From contig NZ_RHLG01000001.1 of the NCBI RefSeq assembly GCF_003712105.1, positions 434,001 through 498,000 on the forward strand: a DNA stretch of 64,000 nt. Reading direction: 5' to 3'. The notes under the pieces were generated by a model. It made no database searches and was not told the origin of the DNA. It worked only from the letters and a program-made list of their open reading frames with translations. Within the stretch, counting starts at the first letter, position 1. Each line of letters begins with the position of its first letter. Both the position numbers and the translations under genes were made by a program. Positions 33,480 to 42,319 of the stretch are shown piece after piece. This stretch comes from Winogradskyella sp. (GTDB taxonomy: Bacteria > Bacteroidota > Bacteroidia > Flavobacteriales > Flavobacteriaceae).

Positions 33480-34133
33480 ATGAAAACTATTGCATCTTGT
33501 GTTGAAGATATACTAATCAAGCAGCCTTTTTTAGAAGAAGCCTTATTCAGAGAAATCATAAATTTTTCGGCATTATCAGAGGAGTTACAGAAGCCTATTA
33601 GTGACATGCTTGGTAAGCCTGTAAAAACAGGTGCTATTATGATGGCGTTGCGTCGTTATGGTGCACCTGTACATCTACGTCAATCGCATCAGCTTAAGGC
33701 GGTGTTACGAGAATTGGGTGATATTACCGTGCGCTCAAACCTTATTGATTATACGTTTCAAAATTCGGATACGCTGATTAAAAGTCATGCTAAAGTTTTG
33801 GACAATCTCGACCCACAATCGTTTTATGGATTCTCGCGTGGAATTTACGAGAGTAATATTGTGGTATCCGCTTCAGATCAAAAAATGGTGCTTGACGCTT
33901 TTAGTTCAGAAAAGATGATTGATTCTCAAGATAACTTATCAGCAATTAGTATTCGTTTGCCAAAAAACAACTCTCGTATTTCAGGGTTGTATTATCAAAT
34001 TTTTAAGCGTTTTGCTTGGCATGGTATTGCATTGCACGAAGTGATTTCGACCACTAATGAATTTACCGTTTTGGTAGAAAGTCATTTGGTAGATCAAGCA
34101 TTTTCGGCTATTAAAAACCTTAATGCGAACTAG
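33480..34133 (+). CDS. ACT-domain protein, probable amino-acid sensor
   Basis: A 217-aa cytoplasmic protein. The N-terminal 70 residues look like a helical DNA-binding-type domain (M-A-L-R-R-Y-G region). The C-terminal 70 residues are an ACT domain (I-S-I-R-L-P ... I-S-G-L-Y-Y-Q-I-F-K-R-F-A-W-H-G-I). Databases tend to call such proteins aspartate kinase because of the ACT domain, but no kinase domain is present. Its 3' end overlaps the end of the convergent brnQ by 14 bases, so it could sense a branched-chain amino acid and control uptake (inference). Confidence 0.75.
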   Translation: MKTIASCVEDILIKQPFLEEALFREIINFSALSEELQKPISDMLGKPVKTGAIMMALRRYGAPVHLRQSHQLKAVLRELGDITVRSNLIDYTFQNSDTLIKSHAKVLDNLDPQSFYGFSRGIYESNIVVSASDQKMVLDAFSSEKMIDSQDNLSAISIRLPKNNSRISGLYYQIFKRFAWHGIALHEVISTTNEFTVLVESHLVDQAFSAIKNLNAN

Positions 34134-35421
34134 GTTTTTGGATAAGATTCACCAAAACAAATGTTATTATAGCGGGCAACACCCAACCCAAACTATGGGT
34201 AGCTAAAGGAATATAGCTGATTATATGTTCTAAACTTTCAGATGGACTAATAAAACCTATAACATCTGGTATGCTAAATATAAATGTTGCAATAACCACC
34301 ACTCTAAACACTAATGGCGTTGTAAATCGTTCAGGTAGTACATTCAGAATGATAAGTATAATAGTTATTGGATAAATGAATAACAATATGGGGTACGCAA
34401 TAACGATAATCGAATGAAAATCTAATTGCCCAACACCAATACCTGCAAGGCAACCAACGATTGCGGTAATGGTATATACCATCTGCGAATTACCAAACAA
34501 GCCTTTAAAATAATCGGCTGTACCGGCAACAATACCAACCGCTGTAGTGAAGCACGCTAGCGAAATTAAAACACTCAACACGGCATTACCCAAAGTGCCT
34601 AATGCAGCAATACTGATACCTCGCAGTAAATTGGCACGTTGCATATCATTACTCAAGGTCGTATCTACATTAATTTCTGAACCAAAATAGGCGCCAACTG
34701 CAATGAGTCCCGCATAAATAATAAATAATCCTGAGCCGGCAATAACTCCTGATTTCCGAATGAGTTTACGCTTAGATTCAAACTTACTGACTTGCATGTT
34801 ATCAAAATTGAGAGACACAATAATTACTGCGCCTACAACAACTGCTCCGATAGCATCAAAGGTTTGGTAGCCTTCTAAAATTCCTGATACCATTGGTGTT
34901 TCGAAGACTGAATTTCCTGTTGTAAACCCTGAAGACGATAAGCCAATAACAATAACCGCCAAAAGCATGATTACAATAAATGGCGTTAAAAACTTACCGA
35001 TTAAATTCAAAATTTTTGAACGGTTCAATACAAACACTAAAACCAAAACAAAGTAAATGGTGCTAGTCAACAATGGACTTGTTCCAAACGAAGGATGAAT
35101 TGCAATTTCGTGAGTTGCAGATGCTGTACGTGGTGACGGTATTGCAATCGAAATCATATAAACGATAATACAATAGATGGAGCTAAACCACGGCGCTACC
35201 TTCTTTCCAAAATCGTACATCGTACCTTGTAATTTGGAATGTGCTACAATCCCAAGGATCGGAATAAGCACTGCGGTAATCATAAAACCGATGCATACCA
35301 AAAGCCAATTTTCACCAGCGTTATACCCTAATAATGGTGGAAGTAACAAGTTGCCAGCACCAAAAAACAAAGAGAATAACGCAAAACTTGTGACTAAAAG
35401 TTCTTTCCGTTTTATGTTCAT
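34120..35421 (-). CDS. brnQ: Branched-chain amino acid transport system II carrier protein
   Basis: A 433-aa sodium-coupled importer of leucine, isoleucine and valine (LIVCS family). About twelve hydrophobic helices, with the N-terminal signature F-F-G-A-G-N-L-L-L-P-P near 20-30 and the L-A-C-F-T-T-A-V-G region of the family. Length is normal. The ATG follows directly on the stop of the upstream serine hydrolase with no gap, so they are co-transcribed. The last 14 bases overlap the convergent ACT-domain gene. Confidence 0.93.
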   Translation of the reverse strand: MNIKRKELLVTSFALFSLFFGAGNLLLPPLLGYNAGENWLLVCIGFMITAVLIPILGIVAHSKLQGTMYDFGKKVAPWFSSIYCIIVYMISIAIPSPRTASATHEIAIHPSFGTSPLLTSTIYFVLVLVFVLNRSKILNLIGKFLTPFIVIMLLAVIVIGLSSSGFTTGNSVFETPMVSGILEGYQTFDAIGAVVVGAVIIVSLNFDNMQVSKFESKRKLIRKSGVIAGSGLFIIYAGLIAVGAYFGSEINVDTTLSNDMQRANLLRGISIAALGTLGNAVLSVLISLACFTTAVGIVAGTADYFKGLFGNSQMVYTITAIVGCLAGIGVGQLDFHSIIVIAYPILLFIYPITIILIILNVLPERFTTPLVFRVVVIATFIFSIPDVIGFISPSESLEHIISYIPLATHSLGWVLPAIITFVLVNLIQKPSSH

Positions 35422-36972
35422 CTAATTGGTCTTTATCAATTCTAAATCTCCAAAATCGAAACTAAAATCGGTGATTGGTGCTATGTACTCCATGGTTGCA
35501 GATTGTGCTTTTCCATCTTTATCAAAGGTAAACTTCACAAAGACATCAGCATCATAGCTGCGATTATTCCATTTAGCAACATATGTGGTGGCATTGTACG
35601 GCAATAGTTCGCCATATAAAGTGGAGGATCGTTTGCTTTTAATAGTATATACACTGCCGTCATGAGAAATCGTCACATCACCAAACCAAGCATCGGTGTA
35701 AGTGCCTACAATTTGGGACGGTTTTGGTAGTGCATTACTAGTTTTCATTTTATCTATTTGATTATAGACCGCCACTTTAATACTATCATTATATTGAATG
35801 TATCTCGCATTACGTTCACCATAATTTTTAAGCCAACCTCTATCTTCATAGCCTAAATACGCATCTTTTATAGTATTGGTAATTGTATTAAATGCTGAAC
35901 CATTCATTTGATTAGTTAAAACTACAATAGCCAAATCTAAATCTGGTATCATCGTAAATTGTGTGACTGTTCCTAATAAACCACCGGTATGATATACTTG
36001 CTTATGGCCACCTTTAACATCAGTAACAAACCATCCTAAACCATAGCCTCTAAAATTTGAACCGTACCAATCGCCAGGTCTAACTTTTAATGGTGTTTGA
36101 AGCTGCCATAATTCGTGAAATTGCGCTTTACTTAATAGGCGTTCTCCTCCTAATGTAACTGCGTCATTCATTAAAAACTTTGCCCAAGTCAACATGTCCG
36201 GAACATTACTCATAATACCGCCAGCAGCATTGGCGGTTTCGCTCCAATCATGTGGAATCTGGATAACCTTGCCTTCAGTTCTGGTATGGGCATCTATAAT
36301 GTTAGAACGATCAGTGACGCGATTATAAGATGCTTTACTATTGACCATGCCAACAGGTTTCATAATCTTGGTTTCAATAAATTCTTCCCAAGTTAAGCCA
36401 CTGACACGTTTTAAAACTTCGCCAGCAATAATAAACATGTTGTTGTTATATCTAAAATCTGTTCGGAATTTACTCTGCGGTTTAATATGTTTCTGGTTGT
36501 CTATAATATCTTGAATGGTGAAATCACTGCCTTCAGGAAAAAACATTAAATCTCCTGTACCTAAACCTAAACCACTACGATGTGTTACTAAATCTCTAAC
36601 CGTAAAATGCTCAGTTGCCCACGAATCGTATAATTGAAACTCAGGAATATACTTACGTACCTTATCGTCCCAATGTAATTTCCCTTCATCAATTAACATG
36701 GCCAAAGCAAAACATGTAAAGCCTTTACTGTTCGATGCAACACCAACAAGGGTGTTTTCGTTCATATCCTTTTTATTGGTCAACGACCTCACGCCATGAC
36801 CTTTGGCATAAACAATTTCTCCGTCTTTAAGTATCCCTACTGAAATACCAGGAACATCGAAAGTGGTTAATGTTTCTTGAACGAGTTTATCGAGTTTGAC
36901 TTCTTCAATTTGAGCAAAAAGTACAAATGAAAAAAGACAGCTTAAGAGCGTAATTGAGCGTTTAAAATTCAT
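35422..36972 (-). CDS. Serine hydrolase, beta-lactamase/AmpC-like family
   Basis: A 516-aa exported protein (signal peptide to about Ala20). The class C fold has catalytic S-N-S-K near residues 80-83, the Y-N-N-N motif at about 178 and H-T-G-G near 345. A C-terminal DUF3471-type beta domain spans about 400-510. Family members are peptidases or esterases acting on D-amino-acid peptides or small esters, and true beta-lactamase activity is not implied. It is co-transcribed with brnQ, which starts on the base after its stop; this hints at a peptide or amino-acid salvage role. Confidence 0.9.
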   Translation of the reverse strand: MNFKRSITLLSCLFSFVLFAQIEEVKLDKLVQETLTTFDVPGISVGILKDGEIVYAKGHGVRSLTNKKDMNENTLVGVASNSKGFTCFALAMLIDEGKLHWDDKVRKYIPEFQLYDSWATEHFTVRDLVTHRSGLGLGTGDLMFFPEGSDFTIQDIIDNQKHIKPQSKFRTDFRYNNNMFIIAGEVLKRVSGLTWEEFIETKIMKPVGMVNSKASYNRVTDRSNIIDAHTRTEGKVIQIPHDWSETANAAGGIMSNVPDMLTWAKFLMNDAVTLGGERLLSKAQFHELWQLQTPLKVRPGDWYGSNFRGYGLGWFVTDVKGGHKQVYHTGGLLGTVTQFTMIPDLDLAIVVLTNQMNGSAFNTITNTIKDAYLGYEDRGWLKNYGERNARYIQYNDSIKVAVYNQIDKMKTSNALPKPSQIVGTYTDAWFGDVTISHDGSVYTIKSKRSSTLYGELLPYNATTYVAKWNNRSYDADVFVKFTFDKDGKAQSATMEYIAPITDFSFDFGDLELIKTN

Positions 36973-37049
36973 AATAGATGTTATTACTGAGATTATGATA
37001 GTGCCTCAAATATAATGAATTGTTGGTCTAAGATGTAGCTAAGTGTGTT

Positions 37050-37057
37050 TATCTTTG
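37050..37057 (+). promoter_or_regulatory. -7 promoter box (TATCTTTG) of alpha/beta hydrolase
   Basis: Exact TAnnTTTG ending only 5 bases before ATG 37063 and 11 before ATG 37069. A TTG lies at 37023-37025 (24-base spacer, slightly long). The transcript would be leaderless or nearly so. Confidence 0.6.
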
Positions 37058-37068
37058 CGCTTATGTTT

Positions 37069-37839
37069 ATGACGTACAAAAATTGTAAAATTCACTATAC
37101 ATCTCAAGGCGAAGGTGAGACCTTAGTATTACTCCATGGGTTTTTAGAAACCTTAAACATGTGGGACGATTTTGTGGATGACATTTCTGAAAACAGGCAT
37201 GTACTATGTATTGATTTACTTGGGCATGGTAAAACCGAAAGCATAGGATACATTCATAGTATGGAGCAAATGGCTGAAGCTGTTTTTGCAGTACTTAAGC
37301 ATTTAAACATAAAAGAGATAAGCTGCGTTGGGCATTCTATGGGTGGCTATGTGGCTTTAGCTTTAGCAGAACAACAGCCTGATTTGGTTAAAGATTTATG
37401 CTTAATGAACTCAACGTTTGAAGCTGATAACCATGAGCGAAAAGTGTTGAGAGCTCGAGCTGCTCAAATGGCAACCTCTAATTATGAGAATCTTGTGAGA
37501 ATGTCATTTACAAACTTGTTTGCTGAAACTAGCCGAAAACTTTTTGAAAACAACTTTAAAGCTGCACTAAAAGTTGCATTGAATACAACAGTTCAAGGTT
37601 TTATTGCTGGTCATAAAGGTATGGCGATTAGGCCAAACCGACTCAATGCTTTTAAATCCATTACTGGTAAAAAGGCTATTGTAATTGGCGAAAAAGATTG
37701 GATCGTTGATAAAGAATTGCTAATCGAAAAAACAAAAGATACCGCAACTGAAATTGCTGTATTCTCAGAAGGACATATGAGTCATATTGAGAATAAATCA
37801 GAATTATCTTACTTTTTATTGCGTTTTAGCGAAAAATAA
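37069..37839 (+). CDS. Alpha/beta hydrolase
   Basis: A 256-aa cytoplasmic hydrolase. Nucleophile elbow G-H-S-M-G-G near 86-91, oxyanion H-G-F-L-E near 21-25, acid in the G-E-K-D-W loop and base H in the G-H-M-S-H segment near the C-terminus. The substrate is unknown; esters or lactones are usual for the family. The longest frame starts at GTG 37045, but the -7 box inside it shows the start must be ATG 37063 or 37069. I chose 37069 (M-T-Y-K-N-C-K-I). Confidence 0.9.
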   Translation: MTYKNCKIHYTSQGEGETLVLLHGFLETLNMWDDFVDDISENRHVLCIDLLGHGKTESIGYIHSMEQMAEAVFAVLKHLNIKEISCVGHSMGGYVALALAEQQPDLVKDLCLMNSTFEADNHERKVLRARAAQMATSNYENLVRMSFTNLFAETSRKLFENNFKAALKVALNTTVQGFIAGHKGMAIRPNRLNAFKSITGKKAIVIGEKDWIVDKELLIEKTKDTATEIAVFSEGHMSHIENKSELSYFLLRFSEK

Positions 37840-37901
37840 TACGTTTTAGCGTTTTTAGTTTGTTTTTTTTCTAGATTTAGACTTCCCAAATCTCATGACT
37901 G

Positions 37902-38165
37902 ATGAAAAAATCTACCTTCCTAACCAACTCTAAGAGACTGTATTGTGACGTTTTTGGTCACAATTATAAACTGTCTAAACAAATTACTTATCACGTTAAA
38001 GAATACAAATGTTCTTGTTGTGGTAAAGAAGTTACTACGAACAGCAACGGTTATTTAACTGAATTAACACCTAAATTTAGAGATATAAATGCCGCACTAT
38101 CAAAAATTTATGCTAATAAATTAGCACGAATGAAACGACAGCGCATTAATACATCTGCGGCTTAG
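37902..38165 (+). CDS. Mini zinc-ribbon-like protein (C-FGHN-CxxC), paralog 1
   Basis: An 87-aa basic protein with Cys-x-x-Phe-Gly-His-Asn near 15-21 and Cys-x-Cys-Cys-Gly near 37-41, a plausible C/H/C/C zinc site. The remainder is a basic helix ending in a Lys/Arg-rich stretch, so it may bind nucleic acid or be a structural regulator. A paralog of the same plan is at 45621. The pattern resembles small phage-type DUF1660 proteins, which I offer only as a comparison. It shares the TTCCCAAATC motif upstream of its ATG with that paralog. It ends directly against thiL with zero gap. Confidence 0.65.
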   Translation: MKKSTFLTNSKRLYCDVFGHNYKLSKQITYHVKEYKCSCCGKEVTTNSNGYLTELTPKFRDINAALSKIYANKLARMKRQRINTSAA

Positions 38166-39224
38166 TTATTCGGAATCGGTTTCGTTAAAATTTTTCCAGC
38201 CTTTGGCGATAATAGGTACTTTAGTTTCTGCACGTGTGATTAAATGCATACCTCGTTCCGCTTCTGTTATATAACCAATAACCGATAAATTAGGATTTGC
38301 TTTTATTTTAGGATAATCTTCTTGAGAAATTGTCATTAACAATTCATAATCCTCACCACCATTAAGTGCAATTGTGGTACTATCAATATTAAACTCCTCA
38401 CAAGTACTTATCACTTGTGGATCTAAAGGAATTTTATTTTCATACAAATCAACACCTACATTGCTTTGTTTACATAGATGAATAATTTCAGAAGATAATC
38501 CATCGCTAATATCAATCATACTCGTAGGCTTTACCTCTAGTTGTTCTAAAAGCTCAACAATATCTTTACGAGCCTCAGGTTTAAGTTGCCGTTCAACAAT
38601 ATATGTATACATTGATAAATCTGGTTGATTTTGAGGGTTTACTTTAAAGACCTCTTTCTCGCGTTCCAATACCTGAAGTCCCATATACGCACCACCTAAA
38701 TCACCAGTAACAACTAATAAATCGTTAGGCTTAGCTCCTGAGCGTTTTACTACTTTATCGTCTTCGACTTCTCCTATTGCAGTAATAGAAATAATAAGTC
38801 CAGAAGTAGAAGATGTTGTATCTCCACCAACCACATCAACATTATAAATACGTGCAGCAGTTTCTATGCCTGCATACAATTCTTCTAAAGCTTCTAATGG
38901 AAATCTATTTGATACAGCTATAGAAACCGTAATCTGAGTTGCAGTAGCGTTCATTGCGTAAACATCAGATAAATTTACCATTACAGCTTTATAGCCTAAA
39001 TGTTTAAGAGGCACATAACTTAAATCGAAATGCACACCTTCTACCAATACATCGGTAGTAACTACAATACTTTTCTTGGCTGGCGTTAATATTGCGGCAT
39101 CATCACCGATACCAAGTATGGTCGACTTATGATTTATTTTAAACTGATGGGTTAAGTGTTCAATAAGTTTGAACTCTCCAAGCTCACTTAATGAAGTGCG
39201 CTGAGGGTTTTTATCTTCTAACAT
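38166..39224 (-). CDS. thiL: Thiamine-monophosphate kinase
   Basis: A 352-aa ATP-dependent kinase that makes thiamine diphosphate, the final step of the pathway. PurM-like fold: the N-terminal G-I-G-D-D-A-A motif near 43-49, V-V-T-T-D-V-L-V-E-G-V-H-F with the metal Asp, and S-D-I-D-G-type S-M-I-D-I-S-D-G-L in the second half. The start was moved from an upstream ATG at 39260 to 39224, because the -7 box TACCTTTG lies at 39229-39236. Transcription then begins at, or a few bases from, the start codon. No thiamine riboswitch is visible. Confidence 0.95.
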   Translation of the reverse strand: MLEDKNPQRTSLSELGEFKLIEHLTHQFKINHKSTILGIGDDAAILTPAKKSIVVTTDVLVEGVHFDLSYVPLKHLGYKAVMVNLSDVYAMNATATQITVSIAVSNRFPLEALEELYAGIETAARIYNVDVVGGDTTSSTSGLIISITAIGEVEDDKVVKRSGAKPNDLLVVTGDLGGAYMGLQVLEREKEVFKVNPQNQPDLSMYTYIVERQLKPEARKDIVELLEQLEVKPTSMIDISDGLSSEIIHLCKQSNVGVDLYENKIPLDPQVISTCEEFNIDSTTIALNGGEDYELLMTISQEDYPKIKANPNLSVIGYITEAERGMHLITRAETKVPIIAKGWKNFNETDSE

Positions 39225-39228
39225 GATG

Positions 39229-39260
39229 CAAAGGTACAGCGAATGATTATATTTTGACAA
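39229..39260 (-). promoter_or_regulatory. thiL promoter, leaderless (TTG, 21 bases, TACCTTTG)
   Basis: On the minus strand, -33 TTG at 39260-39258 and -7 TACCTTTG at 39236-39229. The ATG at 39224 is 4 bases past the -7 box, so the predicted start of transcription falls at about the ATG. Confidence 0.7.
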
Positions 39261-39333
39261 TACTCAAACGACAATTAATTCAATTTATATATTATCTTTA
39301 ACTAATTTATGAATAAAAAATCTACACCTACTT

Positions 39334-40779
39334 ATGAAAAAAAATCTACGCTTACTTATTGTATTTTGTGTCACCTTTTCATTTAGTCAAACACCTTGTG
39401 AAAGTGGTTTCGCTGGTATTTATCCATGTAATGATTACGATCTATTATCTACAATTCCGGTTTCAGTTTTAGCCAACTCAAATGGCACCCCTGAAGGTAG
39501 TGATATTTGGGGTTGGACAGACCCAAGTACAGGTAAAGAATATGCGCTATGCGCTATGACAAATAGTACCGCTTTTGTAGACATTTCTGACCCAGTGAAC
39601 CCTATTTTTCTTGGACGTTTAGACAGCAGTGCTGGTAATAATTTTTGGCGTGATGTCAAGGTTTATAACAACCACGCTTTTATTGTGGCAGATAATGTTG
39701 GTGCTCACGGCATGCAAGTGTTCGATTTAACACGTTTGAGAAATGTTACAAATCCTCCTGTTACGTTTAGTGCCGATGCTATATATGTTGGATTTTTGGG
39801 TATAGGTAGTTGCCATAATATTGTAATTAATGAAGATACGGCCATCGCTTATTTAGTAGGTTGTGATAGAGTTAGTGGAGGTCCTATTTTTATAGATATT
39901 TCTAACCCCACAAGTCCAGTTGGTCTAGGAAGCTATTCTGACGAAGGCTATTCGCATGATGCACAAGTTGTAACTTATAATGGTCCAGATACTAATTATA
40001 TAGGTCGAGAAATCTATGTAGGCAGTAACGAAAATGAAATCGTCATTTTAGATGTAACCGACAAAAGTAATGTTGTAAAGCTTTCAGAATTATCATATTT
40101 ACAACTGGGTTACACACATCAAGGATGGTTTACTGATGATCACAGGTATTTTATTTTAGGAGACGAGCAAGATGAAATTGATTTTGGAATTAACTCCAAG
40201 ACTTTGGTATTTGATATGTCAGACTTAACTAATCCATCATTGTCTTCAACTTATCTAGGCCCAACTGGTGCAATAGACCATAACGGATATGTTCTTGGTA
40301 ATAAATACTACCTGGCTAATTATACCGCTGGTATGCGTGTCTTAGACATTACAAACATATCTGCAGCATCAAATTCAATGACTGAAATAGGCTTTTTTGA
40401 CACAAGACCTGAAAACGACAATACTTCATTTAACGGCGCATGGAGTGTTTATCCTTACTTTAGTAGTGGTAATATTGTAATAAACGATATAGAACGTGGC
40501 TTATTTGTAGTAGGTAAAATTAGCACTTTACCAGTTAACACTAATGCCATAAGTTCATTTTCAATTTATCCGAATCCAGCAACAACTAATCCTAAAATTA
40601 AATCTCCTGAAAACACGATTATAAATTCTGTAGAAGTGTTTAACCTATTAGGTCAAAGCATTTATAATAAACAAGATATAAATGAAGCGGTTTTTACATT
40701 ACCATTATTGCAAAATGCTAAAGGAATATATATGGTTAAAATTAATAATCGTGTGGTACAAAAAGTTATCTTAAAATAA
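39334..40779 (+). CDS. Choice-of-anchor B protein with T9SS type A sorting domain
   Basis: A 481-aa exported protein (signal peptide to about Ser-Gln 19). The body has LVIVD-type repeats (I-S-D-P-V-N-P-I-F-L-G-R-L, F-D-L-T-R-L-R-N-V-T-N-P-P, I-S-N-P-T-S-P) forming a propeller. The C-terminal 80 residues are a T9SS type A CTD (I-Y-P-N-P-A ... L-L-G-Q ... G-I-Y-M-V-K), so it is secreted through T9SS and anchored on or released from the surface. It is a tandem paralog of the next gene. The ligand is unknown. Confidence 0.88.
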   Translation: MKKNLRLLIVFCVTFSFSQTPCESGFAGIYPCNDYDLLSTIPVSVLANSNGTPEGSDIWGWTDPSTGKEYALCAMTNSTAFVDISDPVNPIFLGRLDSSAGNNFWRDVKVYNNHAFIVADNVGAHGMQVFDLTRLRNVTNPPVTFSADAIYVGFLGIGSCHNIVINEDTAIAYLVGCDRVSGGPIFIDISNPTSPVGLGSYSDEGYSHDAQVVTYNGPDTNYIGREIYVGSNENEIVILDVTDKSNVVKLSELSYLQLGYTHQGWFTDDHRYFILGDEQDEIDFGINSKTLVFDMSDLTNPSLSSTYLGPTGAIDHNGYVLGNKYYLANYTAGMRVLDITNISAASNSMTEIGFFDTRPENDNTSFNGAWSVYPYFSSGNIVINDIERGLFVVGKISTLPVNTNAISSFSIYPNPATTNPKIKSPENTIINSVEVFNLLGQSIYNKQDINEAVFTLPLLQNAKGIYMVKINNRVVQKVILK

Positions 40780-40842
40780 TATCACTTAAACTCGCGTTAA
40801 CCTATTTATAATTAAATGGTTAAATTGCAGAAAAATAACCCC

Positions 40843-42306
40843 ATGAAATTTTTTAAACTTACAATTTACGTCCTACTATGTGTTTTATTTAGTATCACCA
40901 TTAGTTGCGATAACGACGACACATCTCCACCACCACCTACTAGCATTGACAGCGATAATGATGGTATTAATGATGATGATGATAATTGTCCTAACACTGA
41001 TAATCTAGACCAATTAGATACTGATAATGATGGAGAAGGTGATGTTTGCGATGAGGATGATGATGATGATGGGGTCCTAGATGTCGACGATAATTGTCCC
41101 TTAACTCCTAACCCTGACCAGTCCGATGCTGATAACGATGGCATTGGCGATGCTTGTGATAATACTTTAGATCCATTATTTAGATGCGAAAATGGAATGG
41201 CTGGACCATATCCTTGTAATGGTATAGATATTTTATCCATGATAGATGTTGCAACACTTAGTGGATCTCCGACTGCAGAAGGAAGTGATATTTGGGGCTG
41301 GACCGATTCAACTTCAAACAAAGAATATGCTATTGTTGGCCTTACTAATAGTACCGCCTTTGTCGATGTAACTGATCCACTAAACCCTATATTCTTAGGA
41401 AGATTAAACTCTAATGCTGGCAGCAATTTTTGGAGAGATATTAAAACCTACAATGATTACGCATTTATAGTTGCAGATAATGTAGGTAATCATGGTATGC
41501 AAGTGTTTGATTTAACTCGTCTTAGAAATGTGACAAATCCACCAGAAACTTTTACTGCTGATACCGTTTATAATGGTGTAGGAAGTTGTCATAATATTGT
41601 CATTAATGAAAGTGAAGCTATTGCCTATCTCGTAGGTTGCTCCTCTACAAATGGTGGCGGACCAATATTTGTAGATATCTCTAATCCAATGAACCCAACT
41701 TTTATTGCTGATTTCATTGGTGTAGGGTATTCACATGATGCGCAAGTTGTAACTTATAATGGTCCAGATTCGGACTATACTGGTCAAGAAATTTATGTAG
41801 GTAGCAATGAAAATGAAGTTGTTGTATTAGATGTTACAGACAAACTAAATGTAACCATAATTTCAAGATTTTCGTACCCTCAATTAGGATATACACATCA
41901 AGGATGGTTTACTGAGGACCAAAGGTATTTTATTTTAGGAGACGAAACTGACGAACAAGGATTTGGCTTTAATACAAAAACATTAATCTTTGATTTCTCT
42001 GATTTAGATAATCCTGCACTATTCTCAACCTATTTTGGACCAACTGCTGCTATTGACCATAATGGTTATGTGTTAGGTAACGATTATTTTTTATCTAACT
42101 ATAGAGCAGGAATGCGAATTATTGATATATCTAACATTAACAATTCAAGTAACCCAATGACTGAAACACACTTTTTGGACACCTTCCCTAGTAGTGATGG
42201 TGCTGCTTTTAATGGTGTTTGGAGTGTTTACCCTTATTTTCCAAGCGGTAATATTGTGATAGGAGATATTGAAAGTGGTTTGTTTGTCGTACAGAAAAGT
42301 CAATAA
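40843..42306 (+). CDS. Choice-of-anchor B lipoprotein with thrombospondin type 3 repeats
   Basis: A 487-aa lipoprotein with a lipobox ending Ile-Ser-Cys near residue 22. A short TSP3-like calcium-binding stalk (about 28-105; D-x-D-x-D-G-x-x-D-x-x-D-x-C-P pattern, GAT-rich DNA) leads into the same LVIVD propeller as the preceding gene. There is no T9SS CTD. The two paralogs therefore share one head but use different export and anchoring. An alternative start is ATG 40816 (nine more residues); 40843 gives the more compact signal peptide. It is followed, 14 bases later, by the propeller lipoprotein gene. Confidence 0.88.
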   Translation: MKFFKLTIYVLLCVLFSITISCDNDDTSPPPPTSIDSDNDGINDDDDNCPNTDNLDQLDTDNDGEGDVCDEDDDDDGVLDVDDNCPLTPNPDQSDADNDGIGDACDNTLDPLFRCENGMAGPYPCNGIDILSMIDVATLSGSPTAEGSDIWGWTDSTSNKEYAIVGLTNSTAFVDVTDPLNPIFLGRLNSNAGSNFWRDIKTYNDYAFIVADNVGNHGMQVFDLTRLRNVTNPPETFTADTVYNGVGSCHNIVINESEAIAYLVGCSSTNGGGPIFVDISNPMNPTFIADFIGVGYSHDAQVVTYNGPDSDYTGQEIYVGSNENEVVVLDVTDKLNVTIISRFSYPQLGYTHQGWFTEDQRYFILGDETDEQGFGFNTKTLIFDFSDLDNPALFSTYFGPTAAIDHNGYVLGNDYFLSNYRAGMRIIDISNINNSSNPMTETHFLDTFPSSDGAAFNGVWSVYPYFPSGNIVIGDIESGLFVVQKSQ

Positions 42307-42319
42307 TTTATTCAAAACC

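Noticed and set aside
33480-34133. Aspartate kinase
   Set aside because: Only an ACT domain is present; no kinase domain or catalytic motifs.
35422-36972. Serine hydrolase as a true beta-lactamase or resistance gene
   Set aside because: Architecture with DUF3471 and lack of class-specific features fits a peptidase/esterase; no resistance context.
40918-41160. GAT-rich periodic DNA as a possible tandem repeat or array
   Set aside because: The periodicity is explained by Asp codons of the TSP3 calcium-binding repeats.
40866-41426. A 186-codon minus-strand frame rich in Ser and Pro
   Set aside because: It is the antisense shadow of the Asp-rich TSP3 region.
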